Notes: generated by a model from the letters alone, not told the origin. 64,000 bases of DNA from Cyclaneusma minus (GCA_037179335.1 JAKZHN010000017.1:62001-126000), one strand, 5' to 3'. Positions 34,527 through 46,520 are shown, counted from the first letter of the stretch. Numbers and translations are program-made.

Positions 34527-37413
34527 TTAATAGATTCCTGCTGCCAAACAAGGAACCACCCCCCCCCCCCCCCCCCCAAGTGACCTTCCATGCATCGCTG
34601 CCCGAAAGGCAAACGCAATAAACCTGGAGTTCGAGCAATTTGATTGCGCGGGTGTAATGTCGGTTAGGAAATCACCCAAGCCGACCTTGACTGCTACCCA
34701 GTCAGGTCTTCCGGGATATGACGTTAAGCTTGGTATATTCGCTACATGTACGCCGGTGTGGCGCAAGATTTCAGCGATCGCGGACCGGCTCAGCACGAAC
34801 CAACAGTGGACATCGAAGTCTCGGTGCAGTTTCCGGACGCTGTCATCCTCTTTGGTCCATCCTTCAATGCCCAAGATCACAATATGAAGCGGGCTGCCAA
34901 TCGGGATAGTGGAAACTGCCACTTGCCAGCGCTCGCGGGTGGCCATATCGAAAGTGGCAAGTTTCCATAGGGTATTTAGAGTTGAGTTAGGGAGTGATTG
35001 TCTCCAATCGGTCGCCGCCTAAATATATTGATTAACTTATATTTTGACCTTGCCGACCAACGACCTTGATCGATACCATCAAACTAACCAACGTGGGGCA
35101 TATTGAGTAAATAAGGACTTACGAAGGTGAAGGCGGCATTGTCATCCTTCAACAATAGGCTGCCAGTGGTGATAGCCGCACCAATCTCGGTAGAAAAAAC
35201 CAGATTGGCAGAATGGACAGCTTCCTTGAATTTTGTCCCCAAGGCGATTGTTCGTGGGCTCTTTCTCACGTTGGTAATCAGATATATATCCGTTTCGTAG
35301 TGGGGGATAGCTGTGGCATTATTCATACACGCTGTCGCGACAGAGAGACTAGTTTCGGAAGATGAAGCCATTGCTGGTTGTCCGAGGAGATTGGGGGCCC
35401 GGGCCCCGTGGACTATTTCTATATGCCTTTGCAGGTCATGTTTTCGTGTGTATGTTTTACCACACGAGTCGCAAGCAAATGAACCCACTCTTGTGGCGGG
35501 GTCGTGAGCCCTTTTGATATGCCTATCTCGGCTTTCTGTTGATGAGTATAAACCGCCACACACGCTGCAAGCGACTTGGTGTTTGCGGCATACCCGGTTC
35601 TCCAAGTGATACGTGAGACCGGCTTTTACGGCAAAGTGACGTCCGCAGTGAGCGCAGTCCAACTTTCCAGTGCCTCCACCCTTTTTCTGGGTAGTTACAC
35701 CGGTAGTGGGAGTGCCTGACGGAGCTGGAGCGGGAGCGGAAGGAGGGGGTTGACTCGCCACAGCATTGGACGGTGCGGATGGGCCATACTGCGTCATTGG
35801 AACAGGGTCTGTAGGGCCAGGCCGGACTTCAGAAGAGATGATCGGGGCGTCCTTGGAGGGCGGAATATATGCCTGCTGAATACCAGGCCCGGCAGGCCGA
35901 ATCTCAGACGAGATGGTAGGGGCGTTCTTGGAGGGGAAAACGTCGATGGCGCCGAATAAATTAGTGGTCACGGAAACAGCAGACATTTCGAGAGCTTGCG
36001 GAGTATGGGTGATTGGATGGCTGTTCCTTTCCACCTCCGGAGAAATACCTTTTGCAAATTGGGTTACGAGAACATCATTCTCCATCTCCGGCGAAAACTC
36101 ATTCACACAAGTAAAATTTCCTTCCTCGTCAGCGCCCTGGATTTTTCGCCGGTCCGGTTGTTGGACAGCACTGGGCTTTGGGGCCGAATTAGAAGCAGTA
36201 GATAGAGGAGCTAGAGACGGTGGAGGTTTAGCGTAAAGAGAGCTGTAATTTTCAGGCGGCCTGGGAGCCTGAATTGGAGAAATCGCCGGATTTGCTGCTT
36301 CATTAACAGGAACGTTGGTGCCCGGTGGTGGTGGAGGACCATAATGAGAGCTGTAATTTCCAGGCGGCCTGGAAGCCTGGATTGGAGAAATCGCCGGATT
36401 TGCTGCTCCATTGACAGGAACTTTGGTGCCCGGTGGTGGTAGAGGACCATAATGAGCGAGAGACGGTGGAGGTTTAGCGTAAAAAGAGCTGTAATTTCCA
36501 GGCGGCCTGGGAGCCTGGATTGGAGGAATTGCCGGATTTGCTGCTCCATTGACAGGAATATTGGTGCCCGGTGGTGGTAAAGGACCATAATAAGCGACTC
36601 CATTTTGACCCGGCCGGAGATGGGGAGGCATAGGTGGAGGGTATTGGTATGGTCCAGAAGCGCCAGGGACCGTCCTACCGTTGGGCCCAGGTACCATATT
36701 CTCGAAAAGGTCGTTGTGGACGAAAAAAAACGCTCGCTGTATTTGCCAATCTCATGCGCCATTGATTAGGCGATGATTCTGAGCGGGATAGGGGTTCAAT
36801 ACTCTCGACCTTGCTGATGTGGGATTCCGGGGGCGGGTTCGAGGTGCCGTCAGGTAAGTACAGGTAATCGAGGATGGATACATTCACCGGGCCACTGGTA
36901 CCGTTAAAATATAAAAGGCACCGATCGAGGCCCTACAAGGAAAACATACCTCTGATTTTGCTTCACCTTTTTCTTCATCTCCTTTTCGATTCTCTCACGT
37001 CCAACTCTTAAGATCTTGGCCTCACCCTTTTTCCGCTTCTTTTCTGCATTTCGAACCTGGTGCTGTGCTTGTTTAGTTGCTTCTTCCACTGTAGGTGGCC
37101 GACCATGCCTGGCTTCAAACCGGTCGAACCGTGGAACCTGAATGGGTATCTCATCAGTCAGAATGCCAGGTAGGATAGCTGAAGCCATGCCAATTTGGAT
37201 AGACTGTGAGATTCCAGAAAGGCTCACATTTGCAGGAGGCGCTTCAGACTGGTGATAGGTGAAATCCTGAGTGGGTATCTCATCAGTCAAAGTGCCAGGT
37301 AGGATAGCTAAAGCCATGCCAATTTGGAAAGACTGTGAGATTCCAGAAAGGCTTACATCGTTGATGGGTGCATTGTTACCACGATCCGGTTCGCCTGGCT
37401 CAATGGCCTCCAT
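34527..37413 (-). CDS. C2H2 zinc-finger protein with internal coding repeats
   Basis: My model has exons 37413-36950, 36894-36810, 36736-35123 and 35018-34527, with introns of 55, 73 and 104 nt. It closes to 884 residues. The second intron has a weak GTCGAG donor and is the least certain join; an 8-A run at 36723-36730 lies close to it. Exon 1 holds two copies of a segment reading VSLSGISQS(I/F)QIGMA, then a basic coiled-coil-like region. Exon 3 starts with a proline-rich region of three tandem units (PPPGTNxPVN...AANPAIxPIQ), followed by C2H2-type fingers (CAHCGRHF, CSVCGGLY, CDSCGKTYTRKHDLQRH). The C-terminal roughly 200 residues (RERWQVAVSTIPIGSP..., DVHCWFVLSRS) are unfamiliar and end near a poly-Gly stretch encoded by 19 consecutive G. 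Function is unknown; nucleic-acid binding is likely. Confidence 0.6.
34559..34577. repeat. Homopolymer of 19 C (G on the coding strand)
   Basis: A run of 19 C at 34559-34577 encodes poly-Gly near the C-terminus of the zinc-finger gene. A change in run length would alter the last residues. It is also a place where sequencing error is likely. Confidence 0.9.
36235..36600 (-). repeat. Three tandem coding repeats (about 110-125 bp each) in the zinc-finger gene
   Basis: Three units encode a proline-rich motif of about 40 residues (GPLPPPGT..PVN..AANPAI.PIQ..RPPGNYSS). They differ by substitutions and by presence or absence of the KPPPSLAHYGP segment. A coding minisatellite, prone to length change. 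Confidence 0.85.
37141..37365 (-). repeat. Two-copy direct repeat in exon 1 of the zinc-finger gene
   Basis: Two blocks (about 37141-37230 and 37261-37353) read almost identically, including GCCATGCCAATTTGGA and GACTGTGAGATTCCAGAAAG. They encode the duplicated SLSGISQS...ILPG.LTDEIP segment. Confidence 0.85.
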
Positions 37414-39587
37414 GATGGTGATGTCCAGGTCCGGCGGTGTACAGAGTCGAGAGAAAAGATCAAGAGGAGTCGGTTATGGCAAAAATCGATGCCATGTGTG
37501 CGAGAGAACTCGGCCCTAGTGTGGCTTCCCTTTCTGACAGGAACGTTCCTTCCTCACATCATCGAACAACCACCCCCACTTCTCGTTGCCAGGCTGGCAT
37601 AAAGAATAGAGATAAAGTTGATGAAATATAGATACAGGCATTTCACACAAAAGAGACATGGCTGACCGACTTGGAAAGGGGATATTGAGGGTCTGTTGTG
37701 TTGGGGGAAAGAGAGAAACGAGCTGGATCTGGTCTCTTATATAAACCATTGGGTACCTTTCCCACCACGTATGATGAACCGACATATAGCGACCGCCAAA
37801 GCATTACTCTGCCGCCGAGCGATCGTTTTGTTGTCGTTGACACTGGCTGCCGTCGAAGCATCTCGCAAGCGACTAGATTCCCTCGACGACAACACCACCC
37901 ACCAGATCAAACGCCCTCCCACCACCCGAACGCCGGCCGCGGCAAGAAGCCGAAAAAAAAAAGAGCCAAGCAGATTTACAAATGGTTTGGAATTTTTCTA
38001 TTGGCCAAAAAGGCAAAATAAATAAACAACTATATTACTATAAATAAGGCCAAGTAAATTAAATTAAAAAAAATATATTGCCCAAAAACAATTATAAAAA
38101 AATTATAATAGTGCTAAATTAAATATTTATATAATTTTTAATAAAAATTGGCTAAAAATAAAAATAATAAAAATATTTTGCAATTAAAAACGGCGTTATA
38201 GCTAAAATTAATAATAAAGGCAAAAAAAAATCCAATAATAAAAATAAACTAAAAATAAATAAAAATAAGCCGGCAAATAAATTAATGGTAAATAAAGGCG
38301 AGCCGGACTAGGAAAGCTATTACGGTAATGCCAATATGGCTTAAAATGATCCAAAATTGGTCGGGTATGGAATAATTGAGGACTCCGTAAACTATACCAC
38401 CCTCTCCAACTCCCCTTCCCAGGAGAGGGGGCAATTTTAATTTGGGTATTTAATTTCAAGATTTAAAACCGCTAGCAGGAAAAAGCTAAAGCGTGCGCGC
38501 GAGGGATTAAGGGAAATGGATATTTATTGGTTAAAAAAGCGCTTAAAAACCCACAATGACAATTTTGTTACATAGTCCTTCACAAACGGCATAGCTAGCA
38601 CCCGGCGCTTAGTCAGGCGGATCCTGGACCGGCCTCGAAGAATCAATCAATCATGAACCACTCAAACTGCCACCCTTGGTGATAGCTTACAGCTATTTTC
38701 TAAAGCAATTGGTAATTAAATTAAATTAAAAAATTAAATTTTTAAAGTTGAGTTTTAGAATTGGGAATCTGCCAGCCAATTAATCCAGTTTATTAAGCAT
38801 TGGATGTATGCAATGGGCCAGCTTCTCAATTAGGAAGGTGCAAAGTATTGCACCCGACGAGTATGACTGCCCACGGATCAGCTGGAATTAGAGGGAAAGC
38901 AGTGAAGTCACGTGACTGCATCCGAGCGCTCATGCCTGAGGCGACCAGCCACTAGCGTCCGGGAGCCCTTTCAGCGCGACCTCCAACGCCAGCTCGACTC
39001 TTCCCTCTTCTCCATCAACACTACCACCAACAACGTCAACGCCATTTCGCCGCCATCAATCTGAGCGGAGCTGGCGCACGAGCTATCGCATCATTCTAAA
39101 GCGCTCGCCCTCGCCCTTCTACGACCAGCCAGCTGCTGAGGCACCGCTGCCATCGCAAACACCTTCCAGCCACCTCCCTCACCATCGACCGCCCACGACA
39201 TCCGCCAGCTCCTCCGCCCCGCTGACCCAGCACGACCGATTCATTGCGCAAGGCAGATACTGCAAATAGGGATCAAGAAGTGGATCTGAGGGAGTTCGCT
39301 GAGCCTGACACTGCTTTTGTTGTGGTGGACGGCCCGTGGTAGTCGAGAGGAAATTCACTTTACTTCTGCCCTTTTTTCGCGGCATCTGTACTGCTGCCAT
39401 CCTGTATCTCTTCACTGCTTTCAATCCTGGCAAGATTTTGCAACTGCGGTTCCTGCAACAAGTCACTTCGACAGAACAAAGTGACTGCTACTTCACTTCG
39501 CTTTGCAACAGATCCACTGGTGCCTGTGGCTAGATAATTTCACACAAGAAATCTTCCTACCTACACGCTCTTTGCGCATCCTTCAAT
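37414..39587. other. Repeat-rich, AT-rich intergenic region
   Basis: Contains the unmutated 93-bp block and the RIP-mutated relic (37841-38380, listed separately), a further AT-rich part to about 38770, and then normal-composition sequence that should be the Mpe1 promoter and 5' leader (38900-39587). I see no intact gene. Confidence 0.6.
37841..38380 (+). pseudogene. RIP-mutated relic of the acidic-tail repeat gene at 48.0-49.0 kb
   Basis: Positions 37841-37933 are identical to the complement of 48882-48974 (93 bp). After a junction with GC microhomology, 37932-38380 aligns to the complement of about 48006-48482. Here nearly every difference is G to A or C to T; for example GGATGGACGACC has become AAATAAACAACT. 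The reading frame is destroyed by many stops. Relative to 48 kb this copy lacks about 400 bp (48483-48881). Dense transition mutation on both strands is the signature of RIP, which acts on duplicated DNA in the sexual cycle of Pezizomycotina. Confidence 0.85.
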
Positions 39588-41602
39588 ATGACGTCGTCCG
39601 TATTCTTCAAGTTCAAGTCCCAGAGGGAACCATCAAGAGTGGAGTTTGACGGCACTGGTATCTCCGTATTCGAGCTGAAGCGCGAAATCATCATCAAAAG
39701 CGGTCTGGGCGACGGCACTGAATTTGATCTAGCCATCTACAACGAAAGCAACGACGGTATGCTCATCACCCCACTTGCTCAGGGTCATGGACTAACTTCA
39801 CTGTAGAATATGACGACGACACTCAAATCATTCCGCGCTCGACGACTGTCGTGGCCAGCCGCAAACCAGCCATCAAGCAAGGCGCCGGCAGAGCTGCCAG
39901 ATACATGACTGGTAAGATGCCCGTGAATGCCAAAAACGCAAGTCGTAAGGAACATGTCACCCACAAGGCTGCGAAACCCGTCGCTACAAATGGCGCTGCA
40001 GCGATGAACTCGGCTATGACCGAGGAGGAGAAGATGGCTGCTATGTTTCAAGAGCAGAGCGACCAATGGACAGCGCAGCAGGAGGAAATGGCCAAGTAAG
40101 TCCTCGAATTGTATGCCGAAATTCAGTTGAGCTGTACACTACTAACACTTAGCAGTCAAACCCCTGTTTTCCGCCCTGGTGCCAAGAAGGGCCATCCGCC
40201 AGTCAGCGTTCCCGACCACGAACCGCCAGCCGGCTACATCTGCTATCGCTGTGGTGAGAAGGGCCACTGGATTCAAGCGTGTCCAACGAATAATGACCCC
40301 ACTTTTGACAACAAGCCTCGTGTCAAGCGCACCACGGGCATCCCAAGATCATTCCTCAAGACGGTGGAGAGACCCACTGCTATGTCTAGTGATGGCACTG
40401 GAGATGATACTAAGCCTCCATCAGGCGTTATGGTGAACGCCGACGGAGATTTCGTCGTTGCTGAACCAGACAAGGCTTCTTGGGAGAAATACCAGGCAAA
40501 GACCAAGTCATCAGCTGCTGCGCAGAAGGCCTCTGCTCTTGGAGATAAGGAGTTGCAGGACAAGGGGTTAGAGTGTTCTATCGACAAGAGAATGTTTATA
40601 GACCCAATGAAGACGCCGTGTTGTGCCAAGACGTATTGCAATGAGTGCATTACCAATGCTCTCATTGAAAGCGACTTCACCTGCCCCGGATGCCAAACTG
40701 ACGGGGTGCTGATTGACAATCTCGTACCTGATGACGACACGTCAGTAAAGATCAAGGCTTACTTGGAGGAGAAAGAGCAGGCAAAGAAGGAAAAGGAGCT
40801 ATCACAGAGCCCTCCTGTAAAGTCCACGACCCCAGACGGAACTTCGGACAACAAGACCAAGGCTTCCTCCCCCAAACCGACATCTACACAAACAAAGACG
40901 GAGACCACGGGCGCGTCAAAGGCAAAGTCACCGAGTCCGAAACCCCAATCTTCGACCGCGAACCGTCCAGCGTCTTCGAACGGCTCGAAGAAGCGTCCTG
41001 CCGATGAATTGATGGAGAACCCCAAGGTCCCTAAGGCCCCCAAAGCGATGCAGCAGCAACAGGCGGCCAAGCAAGCGCAAGCGCAAATGCAGCAACAGCA
41101 GGCCTTCATGGCCAGCATGGCCGGCTTTCCCATGATGCCCAACATGCCCAGCATGCCCAATATGCCCAATATGCCCAACATGGGCTTTGACATGTCACAA
41201 GCCTTCAACCCGAACCCCTTCGGTATGGGCATGAACCCAATGGCCATGTACGGCATGCCGATGATGGGTGGCTTCCCCATGGGCAACGGTGCATTTCCTG
41301 CTATGAACAACGGCATGGGCGGATTCAACCAGGCGGGCATGTATGACAATGGCAATCACGCAGGAGGAAACAGCAACGGCGCAGGAGCCGGAGGCTATGG
41401 TAGCGGGATTCCGAGCGGTCCAGCGGGCAGGGGAATGGGCATGCATGGTGCGGCGGGTGGGTTTGCGAACCAGCAGAAGAACTTCTTTGCGGATGCGGCG
41501 CCGAGCGAGGAGGACAACGCGTATTTCCGACAGCCGGTCAACCCACACCGTCACCAGGGAAGGCAGAGGCGTGCAAGGCCTAGCGATTACAGGGAGCTAT
41601 AG
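39588..41602 (+). CDS. MPE1: Mpe1-type subunit of cleavage and polyadenylation factor (DWNN-zinc knuckle-RING)
   Basis: Exons are 39588-39756, 39807-40095 and 40153-41602, giving 635 residues (634 if the alternative acceptor three bases further is used). The DWNN ubiquitin-like domain is at residues 1-75 (SSVFFKFKSQRE..VEFDGTGISVFELK). A CCHC zinc knuckle lies at 183-196 (CYRCGEKGHWIQAC). A RING/U-box-like domain spans about 294-333 (C294, C309, C310, C315, C318, C330, C333). The C-terminal third is disordered, with a Met/Pro/Asn repeat (PNMPSMPNMPNM) and Gly-rich stretches. Mpe1/RBBP6 works in the nucleus in pre-mRNA 3' end cleavage and polyadenylation and may have E3 activity. The order of domains is diagnostic. 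Confidence 0.92.
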
Positions 41603-42226
41603 TGGTCGATTTCTTTGTTCGGTGCTGGACAAAATAAGTCCCGCGCAGTATTCTCTGGGTTAGGGGCGGCTACGAATGGTGCATTGCGATGGCGTTTGGG
41701 ACTCGGGATTTTACCGCTGGAATTCACATTACAGGAAGCATTGCTTCTTCGGAGGTGGACCGAACTGTTGTTCTGGTATCAGGGATGGGTGGACGGGGGC
41801 AGCGTCTCTACGTTTCATACGGGGCGGCGTTGAGTGGGATTTATTCACGCGGTTCTTTCCTCTGGTAATTGAAAGCAAGCCAGCACTGGGCATTCCGTTT
41901 CTCTCAGTAACAGAAATTGATAGAAAAATTCACCACATTTGAAACATGCTTTTACTGCTAGCAAGTATCAACTATCGGGGTGACCGTGTGAACATTTCAT
42001 CCAGTAAAATTCAATATTCGTCTAATTAACTAAAAGCCAGGCTAGTGTACTTGTATCCTGTACAGAGTTCATATACCCATCAATCCATCATCATAGGCTA
42101 TCATACAATAGTAGTAATACAGCACAATACTCAAACAGTGCTTCTCTCCCGTTGAACTCCCGCGCACCCGTCCGTATTATGAAGTACCATCAAGTACCGA
42201 GCAGCGAATAAAAAGAGCAGAACTCC
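41603..42226. other. Convergent intergenic region, no gene seen
   Basis: 3' flanks of Mpe1 and of the PXA-PX gene, which converge here. Nothing further is seen. Confidence 0.5.
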
Positions 42227-45200
42227 TCAATGCGTTACAGCCCGAACACCCTGAAGCAAAAGCCCAAAGATCAAACCTCTTGCGACCTCCTCAACCTGCA
42301 AGCAATCAAACACCTTCCCCATGGCCTCGGCCGTCGCCGCCTGGCCCATCACGCCAGTCAGAGCCGTCGGCAGACCCCTTTCCATGAGCAGCTTCCTCGC
42401 TTTCAGCCGCAACCGCTCTTTCTCCTCGCTACTCATCTCCTTCGGCCACGTCTTCAGCTCTTCTTCCGTCGGCAGCGTGTTCTCGCGTAGCTTATGCAGA
42501 TGACTGGCGATGCCGGCATCGGACGTGTTGGAAGCGATGATGGAGTCTTGGATAAGCGTTTGGATCGACGTAAGGGACGGGTTACCGGGGCGGAGGAGGA
42601 AGGTTTTGGCGGCATTGAGGAGCGTGCGTCGAATGTTCCAGGCGGAGGAGAGCGTGTAGAGTTCGTTGATTACGGCAAACATTAGTTCAACGGCGACGCG
42701 GGTTTCTTGCTCGCTGAGAGCGGCGGCTTCTCGGCGCGCCTTTGATTTGGGCGTTTGTGCGGAAGTCGACGCTCTGGGGATCGAAGATGACGTCCGTTTA
42801 GGAGAGAACGATGAGTGCGCTGAACTCATCGAGGTCCGTGTAGTGGGCGCCATGCTGTCGGTTCTTGAGTGACTCAGAGACGAACCCACGGTACTTGATC
42901 CGTAATCGTCAGGCATGTCGCTGGGTGGTGGTGGCAGGTTCATCGCCTCGGTTTGCGACTTTTCGAACGATGGTGTCATAGGGACAGTCGCTGACGGAGC
43001 AAGACTGGGCTCCCTGCTAGTGGTCATGCTGTTTCTACCGCTCCTTGATGACCTCGCTGATATACTGACTCGTCTGCTACCAGTTGTCTCAGACTCCGTC
43101 TCGAGAATTGACTGATAGCTAGGTCTTCGTTCCGTTGGCGGGAATTTTGCTGGCTGACTGCTCACAACCGGAGACATCCTCAGACTGTCCTCGCTATCCC
43201 GAGCCCGGCGGAGTCCATTGACAGAGCTTATGCTATCCGGACGAGAGGTCGTTGGTGTTGAGGACTGTGGGGGTGCATGGGTCATCAAATTGTTGGCTCC
43301 AGGGGCCTTTTTCTGACCCAGAGACCCTATGTTGCCTATGACGCCAGTAACACCGCCTAGAACCACTTTGCCGCCCCCGGTTGCGACGTCCATCATGCCT
43401 TTCCCTACGTTTTCGAAAGCACCGGGCCAAGCTACACCACCAAAGCCTCCTTTTGGTGCCGCCGGTGGCATCTGTTCCTGTTCTTTTCCAAGGAAACGTT
43501 TCATGCCTTCACTTTCTGCCAATTGTTGGTACCAGCACGAGTCATTCAGATATCGCTCAAGTTCGCCGCGTAGGGATGGCTTAGTGTGCTTCTTCCAACT
43601 CGGAAGGGTGCCGTGCTGCTCTGTAAAACCAGTAACACCAGCTACGGTTGCAATACGTCGGAGTACCTCGTGCAAGACCTCAAAGTCGGGATATCGTTTT
43701 ACAATCATCCACCCCGGATGCTGAGAGGACGCTGGCTCAATTTGTATCAAGTAATCCCCAGTCGGTTTGCTGCGGATTTTTCCTTTGTCGTTGACATTGG
43801 AGTCGTCATGAATTGTGATCTTCGCATTGGTGAGAGTCAGCGGCTCTCTGCGCGTGCTCGGGGATAAGGGGCCAGGCTGCGGGGGGACAATTTGGTCGAA
43901 ACTTGTAAAAGCTCTTTTTTGCTCACTTTCAGGGGCTTCCGGTTCGCTAGAAGCACGGCTTGGATGCGTCGACAGTGCTTCTGGCGCTGGAGTTGCAGAT
44001 GGACGCGGCGTCACGGAATTTGATAAGTCATTAAACACTTTTTCATCTACCGCACCGCCGTTTGGAGCACCAGATGTTCCATTAGTCGAATTTTTGGCTT
44101 CTTCTTCAGCAATCATCCGAGATAGCCTCTTCGCTTCTTCCATGGCCTCCTCCATGGCTTCTTCGGCCTGACTTAGTTGCTTCTTGTGTCGCCTTTTGTC
44201 CTCGATTTTCTGGGACTTCTCGGTCCCGGAAGGCTTTTTCGTCTTGGCAATTCCTATGTTTCCGACATTCCCATCAAGCTCGTCCGATGGTACAGTACCT
44301 AGTCCAGCATCCAAGGCTTGGCTGATTTCTGGTTCGCCCTCCTCCAAAAGGTAAACTATCCAGCCATTAATCCACTCTGGTTTGGAGCAAGTCGTGAGAG
44401 ATGACTCCAGTATTACACCTGCCAGCAGCTCCCGCAAGAAAGCCCTAGACGGGCCACAGTTGTATACAGACTTCTCTAGGAAATTCTCCAAGATATCTTC
44501 GGCAACCATGCGAAACTTGCGCTTCTGCTGCTTCCCACTTAGAATTGTGGCCAGACTACAGTCGGGGTTCGTGGAAAGGTAATTTTCGATAGCCTCCGAT
44601 GCTGATGAATAACTGGTAGATCCCCCAAAAGCGCTGTTGATTTCGTTCAGGAAAACGATGAGTGTAGACGACGTGTTGGTGAGAAAATCAAGGAATTTGT
44701 CGGCTGGACGAGTCCGATAGAGGTGGGAAGAGATGGAAAGAAGGAAGGCCGTCAGCGTCTTCCGACATTCGGCGGGGAAAAAGGTATCGTTGGGCACTAT
44801 GGGCCTATAGGGAGCGTCAATAGGGAGATTCTGGAGCTGTGTCGCAGCAGTCCTGGGGGTCTTACGAATACCACCACTTAACGTAGTCCCTAATTATGGC
44901 ATCAACCAAGGCGTCCAGCGCCGCAGCAGTATCTGGCTGGAAGCCGTCGAAATTCAGCGAGTTTGAGGATTCATCTTCGGACGCCTCCTCCGCTTCGTTA
45001 TTCTCCGCAGCGCGCCAATCCAAGAGCCTTGCGACAAGGTCGACGCCATTTTCTCTCCTCACGGTTGAGCCGGCGCCTTGATGGAGGCTTTCTTGCCACG
45101 TAGCATGGGCAATGATACCGAGTAGAATGCCTATCAGCAGCAGGCCGAGTCTTCCGAGTAAGAAGTAGGTGCAAAGCGCAAGGCCTCCGGCTGTCGTGGC

Positions 45201-45350
45201 AAGGGATTCGTTTGAGGCAGTGGAGAGAAAGGCCAGGACCGAGTCCATCAGATCCTTGAGGTCGGCGGGGGGCGGCTTCGTGGGCGCAAGAGGAGAGGGA
45301 GCTTCATTCGAGCAGTTGGGCTCATGGCTTGAGTGGTCGAGGTCAGCCAT
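42227..45350 (-). CDS. PXA-PX-nexin-C membrane protein (Mdm1/Snx13-related sorting nexin)
   Basis: Exons are 45350-44866 and 44804-42227. The 61-nt intron (GTAAGA/CTATAG) splits the Ser of WWYSPIVPND, a motif that opens the PXA domain. The product is 1020 residues. An N-terminal hydrophobic stretch at about residues 51-85 (TAGGLALCTYFLLGRLGLLLIGILLGIIAHA) is a membrane hairpin or two-pass anchor. PXA follows at about 155-330. A Lys/Glu-rich coiled-coil segment comes next (KKQLSQAEEAMEEAMEEAKR). The PX domain (YLIQIEPASSQHPGWMIVKRYPDFEVLHEVLRRI) is central. After a Ser-rich linker, the nexin-C domain ends the protein. Relatives bind phosphoinositides and tether ER to vacuole or endosomes. I see no RGS domain, so strict Mdm1 orthology is uncertain. 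Confidence 0.87.
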
Positions 45351-46520
45351 TCCGGCTCAGGTCATGGCAGGCAAAGCGACTTGGACGGAGGGGACATAGA
45401 AAGTTCCAGCTTCGGGCGTCTCAGCGTGTGGGCAGGCGCCGGCCTTTGTCTTGAACGAGGCCGTTACAGAAGAGAGTTTGTCGGTGGTGAACGGCGCGCC
45501 CTCAATGCTCCTACTTCAAACGTTGGGTCGGCTGTGCAAGGCCCGGGGCCCCTTGTGGAGATTTCAAGGTGTGCCGTGGTGCTGGGTGTGCTGTAAATTA
45601 GCTGATTATTATCTGGGTGATTCCTGGAACACTCTCAACGGCAACTAGCACGTAGCTTACCCCTAGCTATTTCGGGAGATGTAAAGGCTGAGAAAGGACC
45701 CCGGTTTCCCCTGTCTTGGCGGTGCCGATCATGATGCTTCCGTAAATTGATACAGAACTCGACAAAGAAACATGAAGCGCGAGGGCACCCATAGCACGTA
45801 CTGTAAAGTACATGATCCCCAGAAGCGCTATTTCGTTGATGCAGAATCAGATTCTCAATTACTAGAAATATTCTCCATCATTGGGAATAGACCATTCAAG
45901 AAATGTCACCACTTGCTTTGGCCGTCTAGTCAACCACAAGACTATTGGCATCTTGTTTCTCCTAGAATACAACTTGCATTATTTTCAAAGGGGTTGACTT
46001 GCCGAGGATTCTTTCCTGTTTGACGTGTGTACTTAGTGGACTACCCCTCCGTCGCTCTCGCTTTGAGCTCCGCTCCCCAAAAATTGGTTCACCAAGCAAC
46101 AGCAAACAACCACGGTTGAGGAAGTCGCGTCCTCCAACTCCCTCTGCCTGAAAGCTCGGCGAGCACCTCTGCCTGACGGTAAGTCTGTTATCCCCGTTGT
46201 TTACATACTCTGCTACAGCTGCATCAATTGCTATTTTACCTGCTGTATCGAGAATTGCCCCATCCGTCCACTGCATAGCTAAAATGACGTCTCTCCAGCT
46301 TTCGTCGACCCCGACCGCTCAGCCTGGTCCAGTGCGGACTCCCGCGACACCTCTGTTGCGAACACGCCAGCGCGCGCCGACAGATACCGTCAGGCCTTGC
46401 AATCTGCACCTCTGCAACACCGATCCCGACCACTTCCTGTCCGATCCTCTCGGGCCCATCCCGCAGTCAAGTCAGACCTCCGTCTTTGACAACTCCTCTT
46501 CGCCCTGCAACAGAGGAAAC
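45351..46520. other. Divergent intergenic region between the PXA-PX gene and SUB1
   Basis: About 1.2 kb with promoters of two divergent genes. At about 45845-45890 there are two AATATTC-type units like the interior of the inverted-repeat elements, without recognisable ends. An open frame with an ATG at 46284 runs in phase into SUB1, but its sequence is not protein-like, so I treat it as 5' leader. Confidence 0.55.

Noticed and set aside
34559..34577. C19 run as telomere-like or regulatory repeat
   Set aside because: It is a plain homopolymer in a coding 3' end and does not match fungal TTAGGG telomere repeats.
37696..38025. Open frames in the RIP relic as a real gene
   Set aside because: They are explained by the unmutated 93-bp block read in several frames and end in RIP-created stops.
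46284..46520. Upstream in-frame start for SUB1
   Set aside because: The added 79 residues are low-complexity and unlike PC4 proteins, and the ATG at 46521 gives the normal size.
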